A stretch of 64,000 nucleotides of DNA from Jeotgalicoccus meleagridis (GTDB lineage Bacteria; Bacillota; Bacilli; Staphylococcales; Salinicoccaceae), in NCBI RefSeq assembly GCF_903994045.1, contig NZ_CAJEWD010000008.1, positions 760,532 through 824,531 on the forward strand, given 5' to 3'. The position numbers and the translations under genes were made by a program. The notes beneath the pieces are model-generated. The model saw only the letters and a program-made list of their open reading frames with translations, was not told the origin of the DNA and ran no database searches. Positions 46,503-54,806 of the stretch are shown one piece after another; position 1 is the first letter of the stretch; every line of letters starts with the position of its first letter.

Positions 46503-46580
46503 TTATAAAATATGAAATACAGAGGTAAATTGATTTGTTTGTGAAGTTTGTTCTTTTTGGTTTACAAGTAATGACTTCAT
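46503..46580 (-). CDS. Leader peptide (25 aa) of the ABC exporter attenuator
   Basis: ATG at 46580 with a very strong ribosome site (AAGGAGGT, 8 nt spacing) and 25 codons to TAA at 46503. The peptide starts MKSLLVNQKEQTSQTN and is Gln/Thr/Ser rich. Codons 19-22 overlap the segment that can pair with the first terminator's 5' arm. A local hairpin (about 46493-46523) can sequester the same segment. A TATGAT -10 with a TTGCAT -35 at 17 bp lies upstream. Position and layout resemble BmrB of B. subtilis, but the peptide is shorter. Confidence 0.8.
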   Translation of the reverse strand: MKSLLVNQKEQTSQTNQFTSVFHIL

Positions 46581-46676
46581 AAGACTTTACCTCCTTCATT
46601 GTTTTTGTCACAATTTCATCATAATTTAAAGTTTTACACAATGCAAGGGAATTTTCAAAAAATTATAAAATATATT

Positions 46677-47084
46677 TTACTTATTTGGTTTAACTGTCAC
46701 GCCACCAGCTTCTTCTGATAAAAGCCAGTTGTTCGATAGAACGTTTTTTAACTCTTCGACTTGTGGTTTCTCAAGCTCTAAACCAGAGATTGTAAACTCA
46801 TCAACTTGATAATCCTCATCTGCAAATTTACCGAATTTCATTTTGATTAAGTTCTTTAAGCCATTGAAAGTTAGGAATTTGACCTTGTAGCCATCCTTAA
46901 CGATAGAGTCAAAGTCAGCTTGTTTAGATAGGTCTACTAAAGCATCAAAATCCATGTTCTCTTTGATCTTTTTAAAATCTTCTAAATCGTTATTCTTAAT
47001 ATTTTTTATAATAGTGTCATTATCTACACCATTACCTCTTAAAGTTTCAATCGCATATGCTTCCATTAAAGTAATTGATTCCAT
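46677..47084 (-). CDS. Hypothetical protein, 135 aa
   Basis: A 135-residue soluble protein, mostly helical and charged in the first 70 residues (MESITLMEAYAIETLRGNGVDND) with a more beta-like second half (YQVDEFTISGLELEKPQVEEL, VTVKPNK). No motif or membrane segment is recognised. The ATG at 47084 has GGGAGG 5 nt upstream. The in-frame extension to 47102 begins before that site. It lies alone upstream of the exporter leader. Confidence 0.7.
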   Translation of the reverse strand: MESITLMEAYAIETLRGNGVDNDTIIKNIKNNDLEDFKKIKENMDFDALVDLSKQADFDSIVKDGYKVKFLTFNGLKNLIKMKFGKFADEDYQVDEFTISGLELEKPQVEELKNVLSNNWLLSEEAGGVTVKPNK

Positions 47085-47164
47085 AATTTCCTCCCAAAAC
47101 AACGTTTATTTCATTATAACATCTTGTTAAAAAAAGTAGGCATTGGTGCTTAGGAAAAGATAGA

Positions 47165-48475
47165 TCACATATTGTCATCATAAAAATCGGTTAAGAGACC
47201 ATCTAATTTAACTTGTTCCAACATGGTCAGTGGCACTAAAAAGGTGACTGTTACAACGCCTGGGTTTCTTCCAATATCAATGGCGCCTGTAATTGTTGCA
47301 CGGTTCATCACTTCAGCGACATCGATATCTAATAATTCTGCCGCCCTTTCCATACCGTTGGTCGTTGCTTCATTTAAGTCAGCACCACTACCGACAAAAG
47401 AAAGTGGATAAGATTTCTCTAAAGACTGAAGTCCCCACTCTAATGCAAGCTTATCGGCTTTTAAAAGTTCTTGATCGGAGAATGGCTTAGCAACTGGAGG
47501 TAGGTCCTCAACTAGAGGCATCAGAATCGGTCCTTTGATGTTCAGACCTTTTAACACCTTCACGTTTAAGTCGACAATACCTGCGACATCTGTCGTATGA
47601 CCTGCAATTTCTCCGTTCCCTTGCATAGCGTGCATGTCACCAAGATAAACACCGCCGCCTTCTACTTTGACTGGACATATTAAAATTGCACCCGCTCTGA
47701 CTCTGTTAATATCCATATGACCATCTGTTCTATCTTCTAATTCTTCTAAGCTTTTAGCATAGTCATGAGGTGCATCGATTAGAAATTGTCCAAAGTCGCC
47801 AGCATTATGTGAGTCTGGAAACGCTGATGCAGGCACTGTACCTAATTGACCTAAAAATGGAATTACACGTGCTAAAGCACCAACGATATCATGAGGTGCA
47901 AAGGTTACAACAGGATTTTGTATAGAGTTCTCTGGTGTATTCATGTATGCTTTTGAATCTTTCGCGACCTTTTCAGCCCCTTCTTTATCTAAGGTAATAC
48001 CGAGACTTTTATCATCGTTAAAAGCCATAGTATAGGCATTAGTAAATGTAAATGGCGTCACATCTTGACCACATTCAGCACACTTAACAGCACCCTGTCC
48101 AATGCCATCAATGACCGTTTTTGGATTTTCTGCTCCACAATTCGGACACACGCCTGCAACAAATGGATCCCCATTAAAACGCCCTTCCATAGGCTTATCA
48201 TTACCAGATGCTGTGACTTTAGAAGTGACACGAATCGAGTTAATTTTTATAGCAATCGCATCGCCAACTTCAGCACCCTCTACGTAAACGGGTTTCGTGA
48301 CTTCATGACCACCTTTTAATTCTGGTGTAATCATTGGCCCCCAACATCCTGGAGCAGTATTTGCAATAATCGTACCGTGATCTTTAACGTAATACGCCAT
48401 TTCTTTTTCAGGATCTAAGACGCCATCAGTGAACTGATCTACATAAACAGTTTGCTTAAAATTACGATTTACCAT
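47165..48475 (-). CDS. Acetamidase/formamidase family protein
   Basis: A 436-residue member of the FmdA/AmdA family, hydrolases of short amides to ammonia and acid. Family features are TIIANTAPGCWGP, the EGAEVGDAIAIKINSI strand and the active-site GGGVYLGDMHAMQGNGEI. A two-CxxC zinc-ribbon-like segment (CPNC...CAEC, about 110-140) is present. The C-terminal VSL-like block (PGVVTVTFLVPL) is intact. The substrate is not shown. It is a single gene with GGAG 8 nt before the ATG. Confidence 0.85.
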   Translation of the reverse strand: MVNRNFKQTVYVDQFTDGVLDPEKEMAYYVKDHGTIIANTAPGCWGPMITPELKGGHEVTKPVYVEGAEVGDAIAIKINSIRVTSKVTASGNDKPMEGRFNGDPFVAGVCPNCGAENPKTVIDGIGQGAVKCAECGQDVTPFTFTNAYTMAFNDDKSLGITLDKEGAEKVAKDSKAYMNTPENSIQNPVVTFAPHDIVGALARVIPFLGQLGTVPASAFPDSHNAGDFGQFLIDAPHDYAKSLEELEDRTDGHMDINRVRAGAILICPVKVEGGGVYLGDMHAMQGNGEIAGHTTDVAGIVDLNVKVLKGLNIKGPILMPLVEDLPPVAKPFSDQELLKADKLALEWGLQSLEKSYPLSFVGSGADLNEATTNGMERAAELLDIDVAEVMNRATITGAIDIGRNPGVVTVTFLVPLTMLEQVKLDGLLTDFYDDNM

Positions 48476-48574
48476 ATGATCATCTCCTTACTTCTTATTA
48501 TACTGATTATTCACTTATTATCTAATTTTTCTGTCATTTTAAATGATAAAAATAATGCGCTTATAAAAATCAAA

Positions 48575-48605
48575 AAGCCCACCAAGATTTATAATTGGTG
48601 AGCTT
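48575..48605 (-). terminator. Terminator of the Fsr-like MFS gene
   Basis: AAGCCCACCAA and TTGGTGAGCTT pair over 11 positions (one mismatch or G-U). On the minus strand they are followed by TTTTGATTT, just past the stop. Confidence 0.88.
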
Positions 48606-48611
48606 AAAAAA

Positions 48612-49796
48612 TCATGATGAATATTCATGACTCAATTCTAATTTTTTATGTGATTTCGTTAAAATTAAAGTAAAGAGGAGTGCAATAATCGTAATAATAA
48701 AGATAATGGTCATCACTGTCGGTACGCCGTATAAGTCTGCGACCTTTCCAAGTACCGGCACAAACACCCCACCTGCACTGACTGACAGGCCTAGAGTCAC
48801 TCCAGATGCTAGCCCAACACGGTTCGGTAGATATTGTTGACCTAAGACAACTAGTGAACTGTATGGAACAAAAATAAAGAATCCAGCAAAGATGATCATG
48901 ATAGCAGATAAGATCAGAGACTCTGTTATTGTTAGCACTAAAAGTACTGGAACAAGAGAGACAAAGCTAAATCCAATTACTTTAATATATCCTAGTCGGT
49001 CGGCAATTCTACCGCCAAACAAAGTGCCAACGGATGTGGCAACTAAGAAGAGACTTAAGAGCATATTTCCGGATTCACTCGATTGTAAAATAACTGTAAT
49101 CCAAAAGAGTGGAATAAAGGTATTCAAACTAATAAAGACGATAGATCTCATAATCAGTACCACACTTAAAATAGAAAAAGGTTTCCACTGATCTTTTGGT
49201 AAGTCCTCTTTTTGTGATGTATTTGAGGCAAGTACCTTTTTACTAGTATCTTTACTTGTGACCTTCCAAATAACAAGGCTCATAATAAGAGAAGGTAAAA
49301 TCAAGACTAGTAGGCCTTGTAAATCCCAAAGTAAGAGTAAAGCTGTCGCAACAACCGGTCCTAAAGCAAATCCAATTGTCCCGCCTAGAGAAAAGATACT
49401 CATATCAGATGCCTTATTTTTTCCAGCACTCATGGTCACTGTTTTGGCCGCTTCAGGGTGGAATAAGGCAGTGCCTAAGCCGGATATCATAATAGCTACA
49501 AAGATTGCCCAATAACTATCTAGGAAACCTATGATGGATAAGCCAAAACTTCCTAAAATCAAACCGAGGGGCACCATCCACTTTTTAGAAATAATATCTG
49601 AATATATACCGATAAAAGGCTGAGATACCGAAGATACAATGTTAGCAGCAAAAATAAGTGCTGCACCTGCTGCATATGTAAAGTCATAAGCAAAAATTAA
49701 AAAAGGCAACAGAGCTGGTAATATGCCTGAGTTCATATCACAAAATAAATGACCTGCTGCCATTGCGTATGTTTTTATGTTAGCTGATCTAAACAT
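48612..49796 (-). CDS. MFS transporter, fosmidomycin-resistance (Fsr) type
   Basis: A 394-residue, 12-helix MFS protein whose start matches the Fsr group: AAGHLFCDMNSGILPALLPFL, then VSSVSQPFIGIYSD and the helix 4 motif ISGLGTALFHPEAAKTV. Motif A appears as GGRIADRLGYIKV in the second half. Fsr proteins export fosmidomycin, and the natural substrate is unclear. The ribosome site is weak (AGAAGTGAT). Confidence 0.87.
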   Translation of the reverse strand: MFRSANIKTYAMAAGHLFCDMNSGILPALLPFLIFAYDFTYAAGAALIFAANIVSSVSQPFIGIYSDIISKKWMVPLGLILGSFGLSIIGFLDSYWAIFVAIMISGLGTALFHPEAAKTVTMSAGKNKASDMSIFSLGGTIGFALGPVVATALLLLWDLQGLLVLILPSLIMSLVIWKVTSKDTSKKVLASNTSQKEDLPKDQWKPFSILSVVLIMRSIVFISLNTFIPLFWITVILQSSESGNMLLSLFLVATSVGTLFGGRIADRLGYIKVIGFSFVSLVPVLLVLTITESLILSAIMIIFAGFFIFVPYSSLVVLGQQYLPNRVGLASGVTLGLSVSAGGVFVPVLGKVADLYGVPTVMTIIFIITIIALLFTLILTKSHKKLELSHEYSS

Positions 49797-49813
49797 TTAA
49801 TCACTTCTTTTCG

Positions 49814-50026
49814 CTATTTCTTATATTTTTCTAAATGCTCTAAAGCACGCTCATACTCACTTCTTTGACACATGGTTAAATTTCTATCCGCTAATCCTTC
49901 CCTAGCTGCCTGAATATTTCTGTCTAGTTTTTCTTGATCTAAATTATTTTCGTAAGCTTTCTTCTTTTGAGTGTCTTTTCTAGTTGTGACTTTAGTTAAT
50001 AGGTTCGTGACTGCTTTTAAATTCAC
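49814..50026 (-). CDS. Small hypothetical protein, 70 aa
   Basis: A 70-residue, highly charged helical protein (KKKAYENNLDQEKLDRNIQAAREG, SEYERALEHLEKYKK) without a membrane segment. The GTG at 50026 has GAGGTG 6 nt upstream and is preferred over the GTG at 50035, which sits on the box itself. No family is recognised. It lies upstream of the Fsr-like gene by 17 bp and may be cotranscribed with it. Confidence 0.5.
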   Translation of the reverse strand: MNLKAVTNLLTKVTTRKDTQKKKAYENNLDQEKLDRNIQAAREGLADRNLTMCQRSEYERALEHLEKYKK

Positions 50027-50108
50027 TAAACACACCTCATTTATAATTTACTAATCAATTCGACTAAGGACATAGTCACTTGGGTAGTTTATTAGAAGGA
50101 GGGATTCT

Positions 50109-50585
50109 ATGTTTCCGATTATGTTCATATTATTTCTATTATGTCTTTATCCCATCATTAAACTAATCATCTATCTACCAATGAAAAATATTTTTAAAAA
50201 TCAACAAAACAGCCATAAAAGATCTTCATTTTTAACAATACTTGTAAGTCTTATTCTAGCACTAATTGTCTACTTGTATTCACTCACTTTTGAGACTCGA
50301 GGTGAGCTTAATTAAGCAGCTTTAATTTTCATGTTCATCACTTATGGTCTAGCTTTAGTGTCTTCCATTATTTTATTAGTGATTAAAAAAGAGCATCCTA
50401 AAACTCAAAATGACATCAAGGAATCTACAGCTGAACAAAAGAGTAAGTTTGAGACTGTCCAGCAACAAGACGAAGATAAAGAGTCACTTGGCATCGATAA
50501 GATTGTTCTTTTTTCAATAGTCGGCGCACTTATTTTATTTTTAATTTTTGTCATCTACTTTTCATGGGCGCTTACTAACACTTAA
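50109..50585 (+). pseudogene. Four-helix membrane protein gene split by an in-frame TAA
   Basis: ORF 50109-50315 (68 aa, strong AAGGAGG site) and ORF 50331-50585 (84 aa) are in the same frame. They are separated only by TAA (50313-50315) and five sense codons (AALIF). The second ORF has no ribosome site before its ATG. Joined, the region AALIFMFITYGLALVSSIILLVIKK would be one membrane helix, the third of four, in a protein of about 158 residues. A nonsense mutation is the simplest reading. Two separate small membrane proteins, or stop-codon readthrough, are alternatives. The family is not recognised. Confidence 0.55.
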
Positions 50586-50587
50586 GG

Positions 50588-51490
50588 TTACAGTAAATCA
50601 TTTTGCCCTTTTTCTAGACAGCCTATGAGCGTATCTTTAAAATTTTGCGCTGCTTTTGATAGACGATGATCCTTTAACCAGATTAAACCAATCTCTCCTG
50701 ACAGTTGTTCTTTATCGATAATCTTATTGACACGTACAGGATATTCTTTATATAGGTATAACAGCGATTCTGGAACAATGGAGATACCAAAGTCTGTGGA
50801 TACTAGTTGCATCATTAGTTTTAAATCGGAAAACTCTGCAATAATATTCGGCTGAATCTTAGCTTTGGAGAAGGCTTCATGAATTGAATAATAAACACCT
50901 AAGCCTTTAATGCTCGGTAGGACCAGGGGATACTGACTGACTTCTTTTAAAGTGACTTCACCTGAAAAGATTTTTTTATCTTTAGATGAAATTACGTAAA
51001 AGGGTTCTGAATGAACGTGTTGTAAGGTAAAGTCATCAATTTCCAAAGGCAGTCTCACTAGAGCCATTTCAATTTCTCTTTGCTTTAATAAATAACATAG
51101 TAGGGAAGATTCATTTTGTTGAATCTTGTAAGTAATTTTAGGGTATTTTCTTTTGTATTCGTGAAAGACCGTATTTAAATTTGCTAAAGAAAAAGTATTA
51201 ATACCAATTGATAATTGTCCATCCACACCTGCACTTACATCTTGAACTTCATTTTTGGCTTCTTCCAATAATTGAGTAATCTGTAAGGCATACTTATATA
51301 AAACCTTACCTGCTTCTGTCATCTCTAGATATTTACCGCTTCTTTCAAAAAGCTTTTCTCCAACAGAAGCTTCTAGATTTTTCAATTGTTGGCTCAAGGG
51401 TGGTTGAGACATATATAGTTTTTTAGCAGCAGCTGATACTTGTTTTTCATCAGCAATCATTAAAAAGTAACGTAATTGACGAATGTCCAT
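50588..51490 (-). CDS. LysR-family transcriptional regulator
   Basis: A 300-residue LysR protein. The N-terminal winged helix (MDIRQLRYFLMIADEKQVSAAAKKLYMSQPPLSQQL..., about 1-60) contains the typical recognition helix. A substrate-binding domain of the type II periplasmic fold spans about 90-290. It is divergent from an NimT/CynX-like MFS gene, which it probably regulates. The effector is unknown. Its stop lies 3 bp past the stop of the convergent split membrane gene. Confidence 0.92.
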   Translation of the reverse strand: MDIRQLRYFLMIADEKQVSAAAKKLYMSQPPLSQQLKNLEASVGEKLFERSGKYLEMTEAGKVLYKYALQITQLLEEAKNEVQDVSAGVDGQLSIGINTFSLANLNTVFHEYKRKYPKITYKIQQNESSLLCYLLKQREIEMALVRLPLEIDDFTLQHVHSEPFYVISSKDKKIFSGEVTLKEVSQYPLVLPSIKGLGVYYSIHEAFSKAKIQPNIIAEFSDLKLMMQLVSTDFGISIVPESLLYLYKEYPVRVNKIIDKEQLSGEIGLIWLKDHRLSKAAQNFKDTLIGCLEKGQNDLL

Positions 51491-51501
51491 TAAAACACCT
51501 C

Positions 51502-51554
51502 ATGTATATGAAAAAAGTTGGTTAAACTAATTTAATTAATATTTTATGTATATG
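51502..51554. promoter_or_regulatory. Direct repeats between the lysR and MFS genes
   Basis: ATGTATATG occurs at 51502-51510 and 51546-51554 in the 125-bp divergent gap, 44 bp apart (about four helical turns). A LysR tetramer commonly spans such a pair of half-regions, so this is a candidate operator. Evidence is sequence only. Confidence 0.4.
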
Positions 51555-51615
51555 TCACTTAATGGTAACATATTATGTATTGCAATTTATACCAAATAAG
51601 GCTGGAGGAAAACTA

Positions 51616-52848
51616 TTGAAAAACTTGTATAATCGTAATACTTTAATTCTATTGTTTGTTATCGCAGTTGTTTCCATTAACCTACGCTTAGGTATAACTT
51701 CGATTGGGCCATTAATGGATACACTGACAGAGTCGTTAAATTTATCTAGTACAGAGGCAAGTCTCTTAACCACTGTTCCTGTTATATGTATGGGGATCTT
51801 TGCTTTACTTGCAACTGTCTTAAACAAAATGTTAGGTTCTAAAATCACTTTATTATTAATGCTTTTCATCTTATTTATTTCTACTCTCATCCGTGGTTTT
51901 TACCCAGGATTCATAACATTACTTATTTCTGCTTTCTTTGTTGGTCTAGCAATCGCAGTATTGGCACCAACAATATCATCAGTGATTAAAAAATACTTTC
52001 CAGGACATGCCGCAGTTGCGATTGGAATCTCCTCATTCTTTATGAGTGCTGGTTCTGCAACAACCGCAGCTTTAACAGGTGCCTTCTATAAGAGTACGGA
52101 TTCCTATCCTTTCGCTTTAGCAATTTGGTCAGTATTCTCCTTGTTAGCAATGATTGTAGTCTTACTGATCTACAAACCAGGTGCTAGAAATAATATGCCT
52201 TCACAAGAAGTTCCAGAAGTTAAATATAATTTCCCATCACCTTGGGTACAAAAGATGCCATGGTTATTTATGCTATTTTACGCTTTACAAGCTGCTTTAT
52301 ACTTCTCTACTTTAACTTGGCTCGTACCAATGTCTGTCGAAAATGGGATGTCGATGATTCAAGGTGGGATGTTACTCGCTGCAGTTATGGCTATGCAAGT
52401 TATCTTTAATCTACTATTCCCAATTTTAATGGAGAAATATCCTGCAAGAAGAAATTGGATATTTTTAATCTTAGCAATTGGTGCCATTGCAACAGGCCTA
52501 TTCTGGACTGGTGGTCATGTGCTTATGTGGGTTGCAGCCTTTATGATGGGTATTCCTTTAGGTGGATTATACTCTGCTGCCATGATGTTACCACTGGATG
52601 AAACAGTGACTTCACAAGGTGCTAACTCTTGGACAGCAATGATGCAGACTGGTGGCTGTATTTTAGGGGGGCTTTTCCCATTTGTAATCGGTTGGATATT
52701 TGATATGACTCATAATCACAATTACACTATGTCTATTCTATTAGGCCTCTACGTTGTTGGTTTCTTACTTATTACTGCAATTGGTAATAAGACAGAGAAA
52801 AATTATGACGATTACATTGTTAAAGACCCTGAAAATATTGCAGGTTAA
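51616..52848 (+). CDS. MFS transporter, CynX/NimT type
   Basis: A 410-residue, 12-helix MFS protein. The start region SINLRLGITSIGPLMDTL and the loop APTISSVIKKYFPGHAAVAIGI are characteristic of the CynX/NimT (cyanate or 2-nitroimidazole) group. The start is taken as TTG at 51616 with GGAGG 7 nt upstream. The in-frame extension to 51562 lacks a ribosome site. It is paired with the divergent LysR gene. Confidence 0.87.
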   Translation: MKNLYNRNTLILLFVIAVVSINLRLGITSIGPLMDTLTESLNLSSTEASLLTTVPVICMGIFALLATVLNKMLGSKITLLLMLFILFISTLIRGFYPGFITLLISAFFVGLAIAVLAPTISSVIKKYFPGHAAVAIGISSFFMSAGSATTAALTGAFYKSTDSYPFALAIWSVFSLLAMIVVLLIYKPGARNNMPSQEVPEVKYNFPSPWVQKMPWLFMLFYALQAALYFSTLTWLVPMSVENGMSMIQGGMLLAAVMAMQVIFNLLFPILMEKYPARRNWIFLILAIGAIATGLFWTGGHVLMWVAAFMMGIPLGGLYSAAMMLPLDETVTSQGANSWTAMMQTGGCILGGLFPFVIGWIFDMTHNHNYTMSILLGLYVVGFLLITAIGNKTEKNYDDYIVKDPENIAG

Positions 52849-52878
52849 TTATATGTAGACAAAAAAGCATAGATAAAT

Positions 52879-52964
52879 AAGCCGGACGTTAGCTTTTCTG
52901 GGGCATCGCGTGAGCCTGTAGTCTCACGCAGATGCTTTTCCCTTAGAAGTCTAACGTCCGGCTT
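52879..52964. terminator. Long two-tier hairpin between convergent genes
   Basis: Outer arms AAGCCGGACGTTAG (52879-52892) and CTAACGTCCGGCTT (52951-52964) are a perfect 14-bp match 58 nt apart. Inside, GCATCGCGTGAG (52903-52914) pairs with CTCACGC-a-GATGC (52923-52935), a 12-bp stem with one bulge. A TTTT tail follows on the plus strand. It sits between the MFS gene and the convergent MetE-like gene. It could be an elaborate bidirectional terminator or a structured RNA. Confidence 0.65.
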
Positions 52965-53026
52965 TTAAAGTATACTTGATAATTTTTCTATATCTTTAGG
53001 ATTTTTATCATAACCCTTTTTTCATT

Positions 53027-54148
53027 TTATCCCCAAACTTCTTCCGCAATTTCTCTAACAAGCTGAAGTTTAGCCCATTGTTCTTCTTCTGTAAGATTAT
53101 TACCTTCTTCAGTCGATGCAAAGCCACATTGAGGGCTTAAGCATAAGCGGTCTTTACTGATATATTTCGCTGCTTCTTCTATTCTCGCTTTAATTTCTTC
53201 CTTATCTTCTAATTGAGGTAGCTTAGAAGAAATTAAGCCAAGTACAACTTGTTTGTCTCCACTCACTTTAGCAAGTGATTCAAAACCACCTGCACGTTCT
53301 GTATCAAACTCTAAATAATAGCCAGCTACATTTTCTTTACCAAATAGTTCATCAGACACTTTATCGTAAGCACCAGATGAAGCCCATGTAGAACGGTAGT
53401 TCCCTCGGCAAACGTGTGTAGTAATCGTTAAACCTGCTGGTTTTCCTTCAATTGCGCTATTGTTTAAGTCAACATATTTCTGACTTAAAGATTCTACTGT
53501 AAAGTCATCATTCATGCTCTTCCAAAAGTTCTCATCTACGATCATACCCCAAGTACAATCATCTAATTGTAAGTTGGTACACCCAGCTTGGTGTAATTCC
53601 TGTATAAATGTTTGATAAGCTGATGCGATATCAGCAAGTAATTCACTTTCATTCGGATAAATTTCTTCTGTCTTTTCTTTATTCTCAGGGCGCACAAGCT
53701 CTGCTAAAATCTGTGCAGGCGCTGGTATCGTTTGGCGTGCAATGACAGTATCATCTGCAAATTGTTGTAAAAACTTAAAGTGTTCAATAAATGGATGATT
53801 CTCACCAGAAATCTTACCAGTTAAACGTGCTGTTTCTGCTCTTGTTTCTACTTCAGCAAATTGATATCCGTGATCAGCTGAGACCTTCTCCACTCCATTA
53901 AGTCCCCAGAAGAAATCTAGATGCCACCAAGAACGACGAAACTCACCATCAGTAATTGCGCTTAAACCAATTTCTTTTTGCTTTTCAACTAGTTCTGTAA
54001 TGACTTCATCTTCAACTTTAGTTAATTCTTCTTGAGAAATTTTATCGTTTTTAAAATCTTCACGTGCTGCTTTTAGTTTAAGAGGTCTTAAAAAACTTCC
54101 CACATTATCAAATTTAAACGGTGCTGTTTTTGTAGTTGTTACTGTCAT
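53027..54148 (-). CDS. Cobalamin-independent methionine synthase-like protein (YxjG/YxjH family)
   Basis: A 373-residue single-domain homologue of the catalytic C-terminal half of MetE. It has the start VGSFLRPLKLKAAR, ITDGEFRRSWWHLDFFWGL, and zinc ligands His and Cys in ITTHVCRGN and Cys in LCLSPQCGFAS. Family members transfer a methyl group to homocysteine. The methyl donor of this branch is not certain. The 230-bp upstream gap shows no S-box or T-box, only a short inverted repeat. Confidence 0.88.
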   Translation of the reverse strand: MTVTTTKTAPFKFDNVGSFLRPLKLKAAREDFKNDKISQEELTKVEDEVITELVEKQKEIGLSAITDGEFRRSWWHLDFFWGLNGVEKVSADHGYQFAEVETRAETARLTGKISGENHPFIEHFKFLQQFADDTVIARQTIPAPAQILAELVRPENKEKTEEIYPNESELLADIASAYQTFIQELHQAGCTNLQLDDCTWGMIVDENFWKSMNDDFTVESLSQKYVDLNNSAIEGKPAGLTITTHVCRGNYRSTWASSGAYDKVSDELFGKENVAGYYLEFDTERAGGFESLAKVSGDKQVVLGLISSKLPQLEDKEEIKARIEEAAKYISKDRLCLSPQCGFASTEEGNNLTEEEQWAKLQLVREIAEEVWG

Positions 54149-54230
54149 GGCTAACCACTCCTTAATAATTTCTATGGATTTATATTAGCATGACTCAGTC
54201 GTAATAGCATTACTGATAAAATTCATGATT

Positions 54231-54253
54231 AGTTATAACTTTTAGCTATAACT
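54231..54253. promoter_or_regulatory. Inverted repeat upstream of the MetE-like gene
   Basis: AGTTATA-9 nt-TATAACT, perfect 7-bp arms, 83-105 bp upstream of the MetE-like start. The size and AT-rich arms would fit a LysR-type (MetR/CysL-like) operator. No regulator is adjacent. Confidence 0.4.
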
Positions 54254-54383
54254 GTTTGTATGGAGAAAACGATCATTCACGGGTCTTGCTCTTTAATGCA
54301 TAAGTAAAATGGGTAAAGTATAAGAAAATAGAGAGTCAAGGGCTATAGACAAGACTAACAAAATAAAGCAGTCATGGAGGTGG

Positions 54384-54569
54384 ATGGGAGTGAGTCATGA
54401 CAAAGATGAGGATAAGGGAAATCCAGGCGGCCCAGTTGGGATTGGAATCGGTATTGGTATAGTTCTCGGTGCAATAATCGGTCTTGTAATGGATAACTTA
54501 GCGACAGGTATAGCCCTTGGTGTCGCATTCGGTGCAGCGGTCGGGAGTATGGGGTACTTCAGTAATTAG
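54384..54569 (+). CDS. Small glycine-rich membrane protein, 61 aa
   Basis: 61 residues: a charged N-terminus (SHDKDEDKGNPGGP) and then glycine-zipper hydrophobic stretches (VGIGIGIGIVLGAIIGLVMDN and GIALGVAFGAAVGSMGY). GGAGG precedes the ATG by only 3 nt and an in-frame GTG (54390) by 9 nt, so the true start may be the GTG. Similar short proteins occur in other Staphylococcaceae. Function unknown. It is followed by a terminator of the repeated element. Confidence 0.65.
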   Translation: MGVSHDKDEDKGNPGGPVGIGIGIGIVLGAIIGLVMDNLATGIALGVAFGAAVGSMGYFSN

Positions 54570-54632
54570 TTAAATTTTTATATGGAATGGAGCTCAGGTA
54601 GTGGGCTTGAGTTCATATGTGATGAGCGATAC

Positions 54633-54667
54633 GGCTTGGAAATCTTGAAATTTGAGGTTTTCAAGCT
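54633..54667 (+). terminator. Terminator after the glycine-rich gene, related to the one at 35.3 kb
   Basis: GGCTTGGAAATCTT pairs with GAGGTTTTCAAGCT over 14 positions with several G-U pairs and a 7-nt loop, then ATTTTTG. The 5' arm is nearly identical to the hairpin at 35305, linking the two loci. Confidence 0.75.
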
Positions 54668-54699
54668 ATTTTTGTTGGTTTTGCCTTGGATTTCAGTTT

Positions 54700-54806
54700 A
54701 AAACGTTCTAGCTGGACGATGAACTACTCTCATTGAACCGCTAGCCCTCTAGGAGGACTATGAGCAACTCTCATTGAACCGCTAACGCTCTAGCTGGACC
54801 CTATTT
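54700..54806. repeat. 41-bp tandem repeat, locus 2
   Basis: CTCATTGAAC starts at 54729 and 54770, again a 41-bp period, with an intervening GGAGGACTATGAG and flanking partial units (GCTGGACGATGAA, CTAGCTGGACC). Two TGGACATTnAGTC direct repeats follow to about 54854. The gap from there to 55066 shows no gene on either strand that I can support. Confidence 0.85.

Noticed and set aside
54149-54383. S-box or T-box riboswitch before the MetE-like gene
   Set aside because: The gap has no long conserved stem set, no specifier or T-box sequence and no terminator. Only a short inverted repeat is present.
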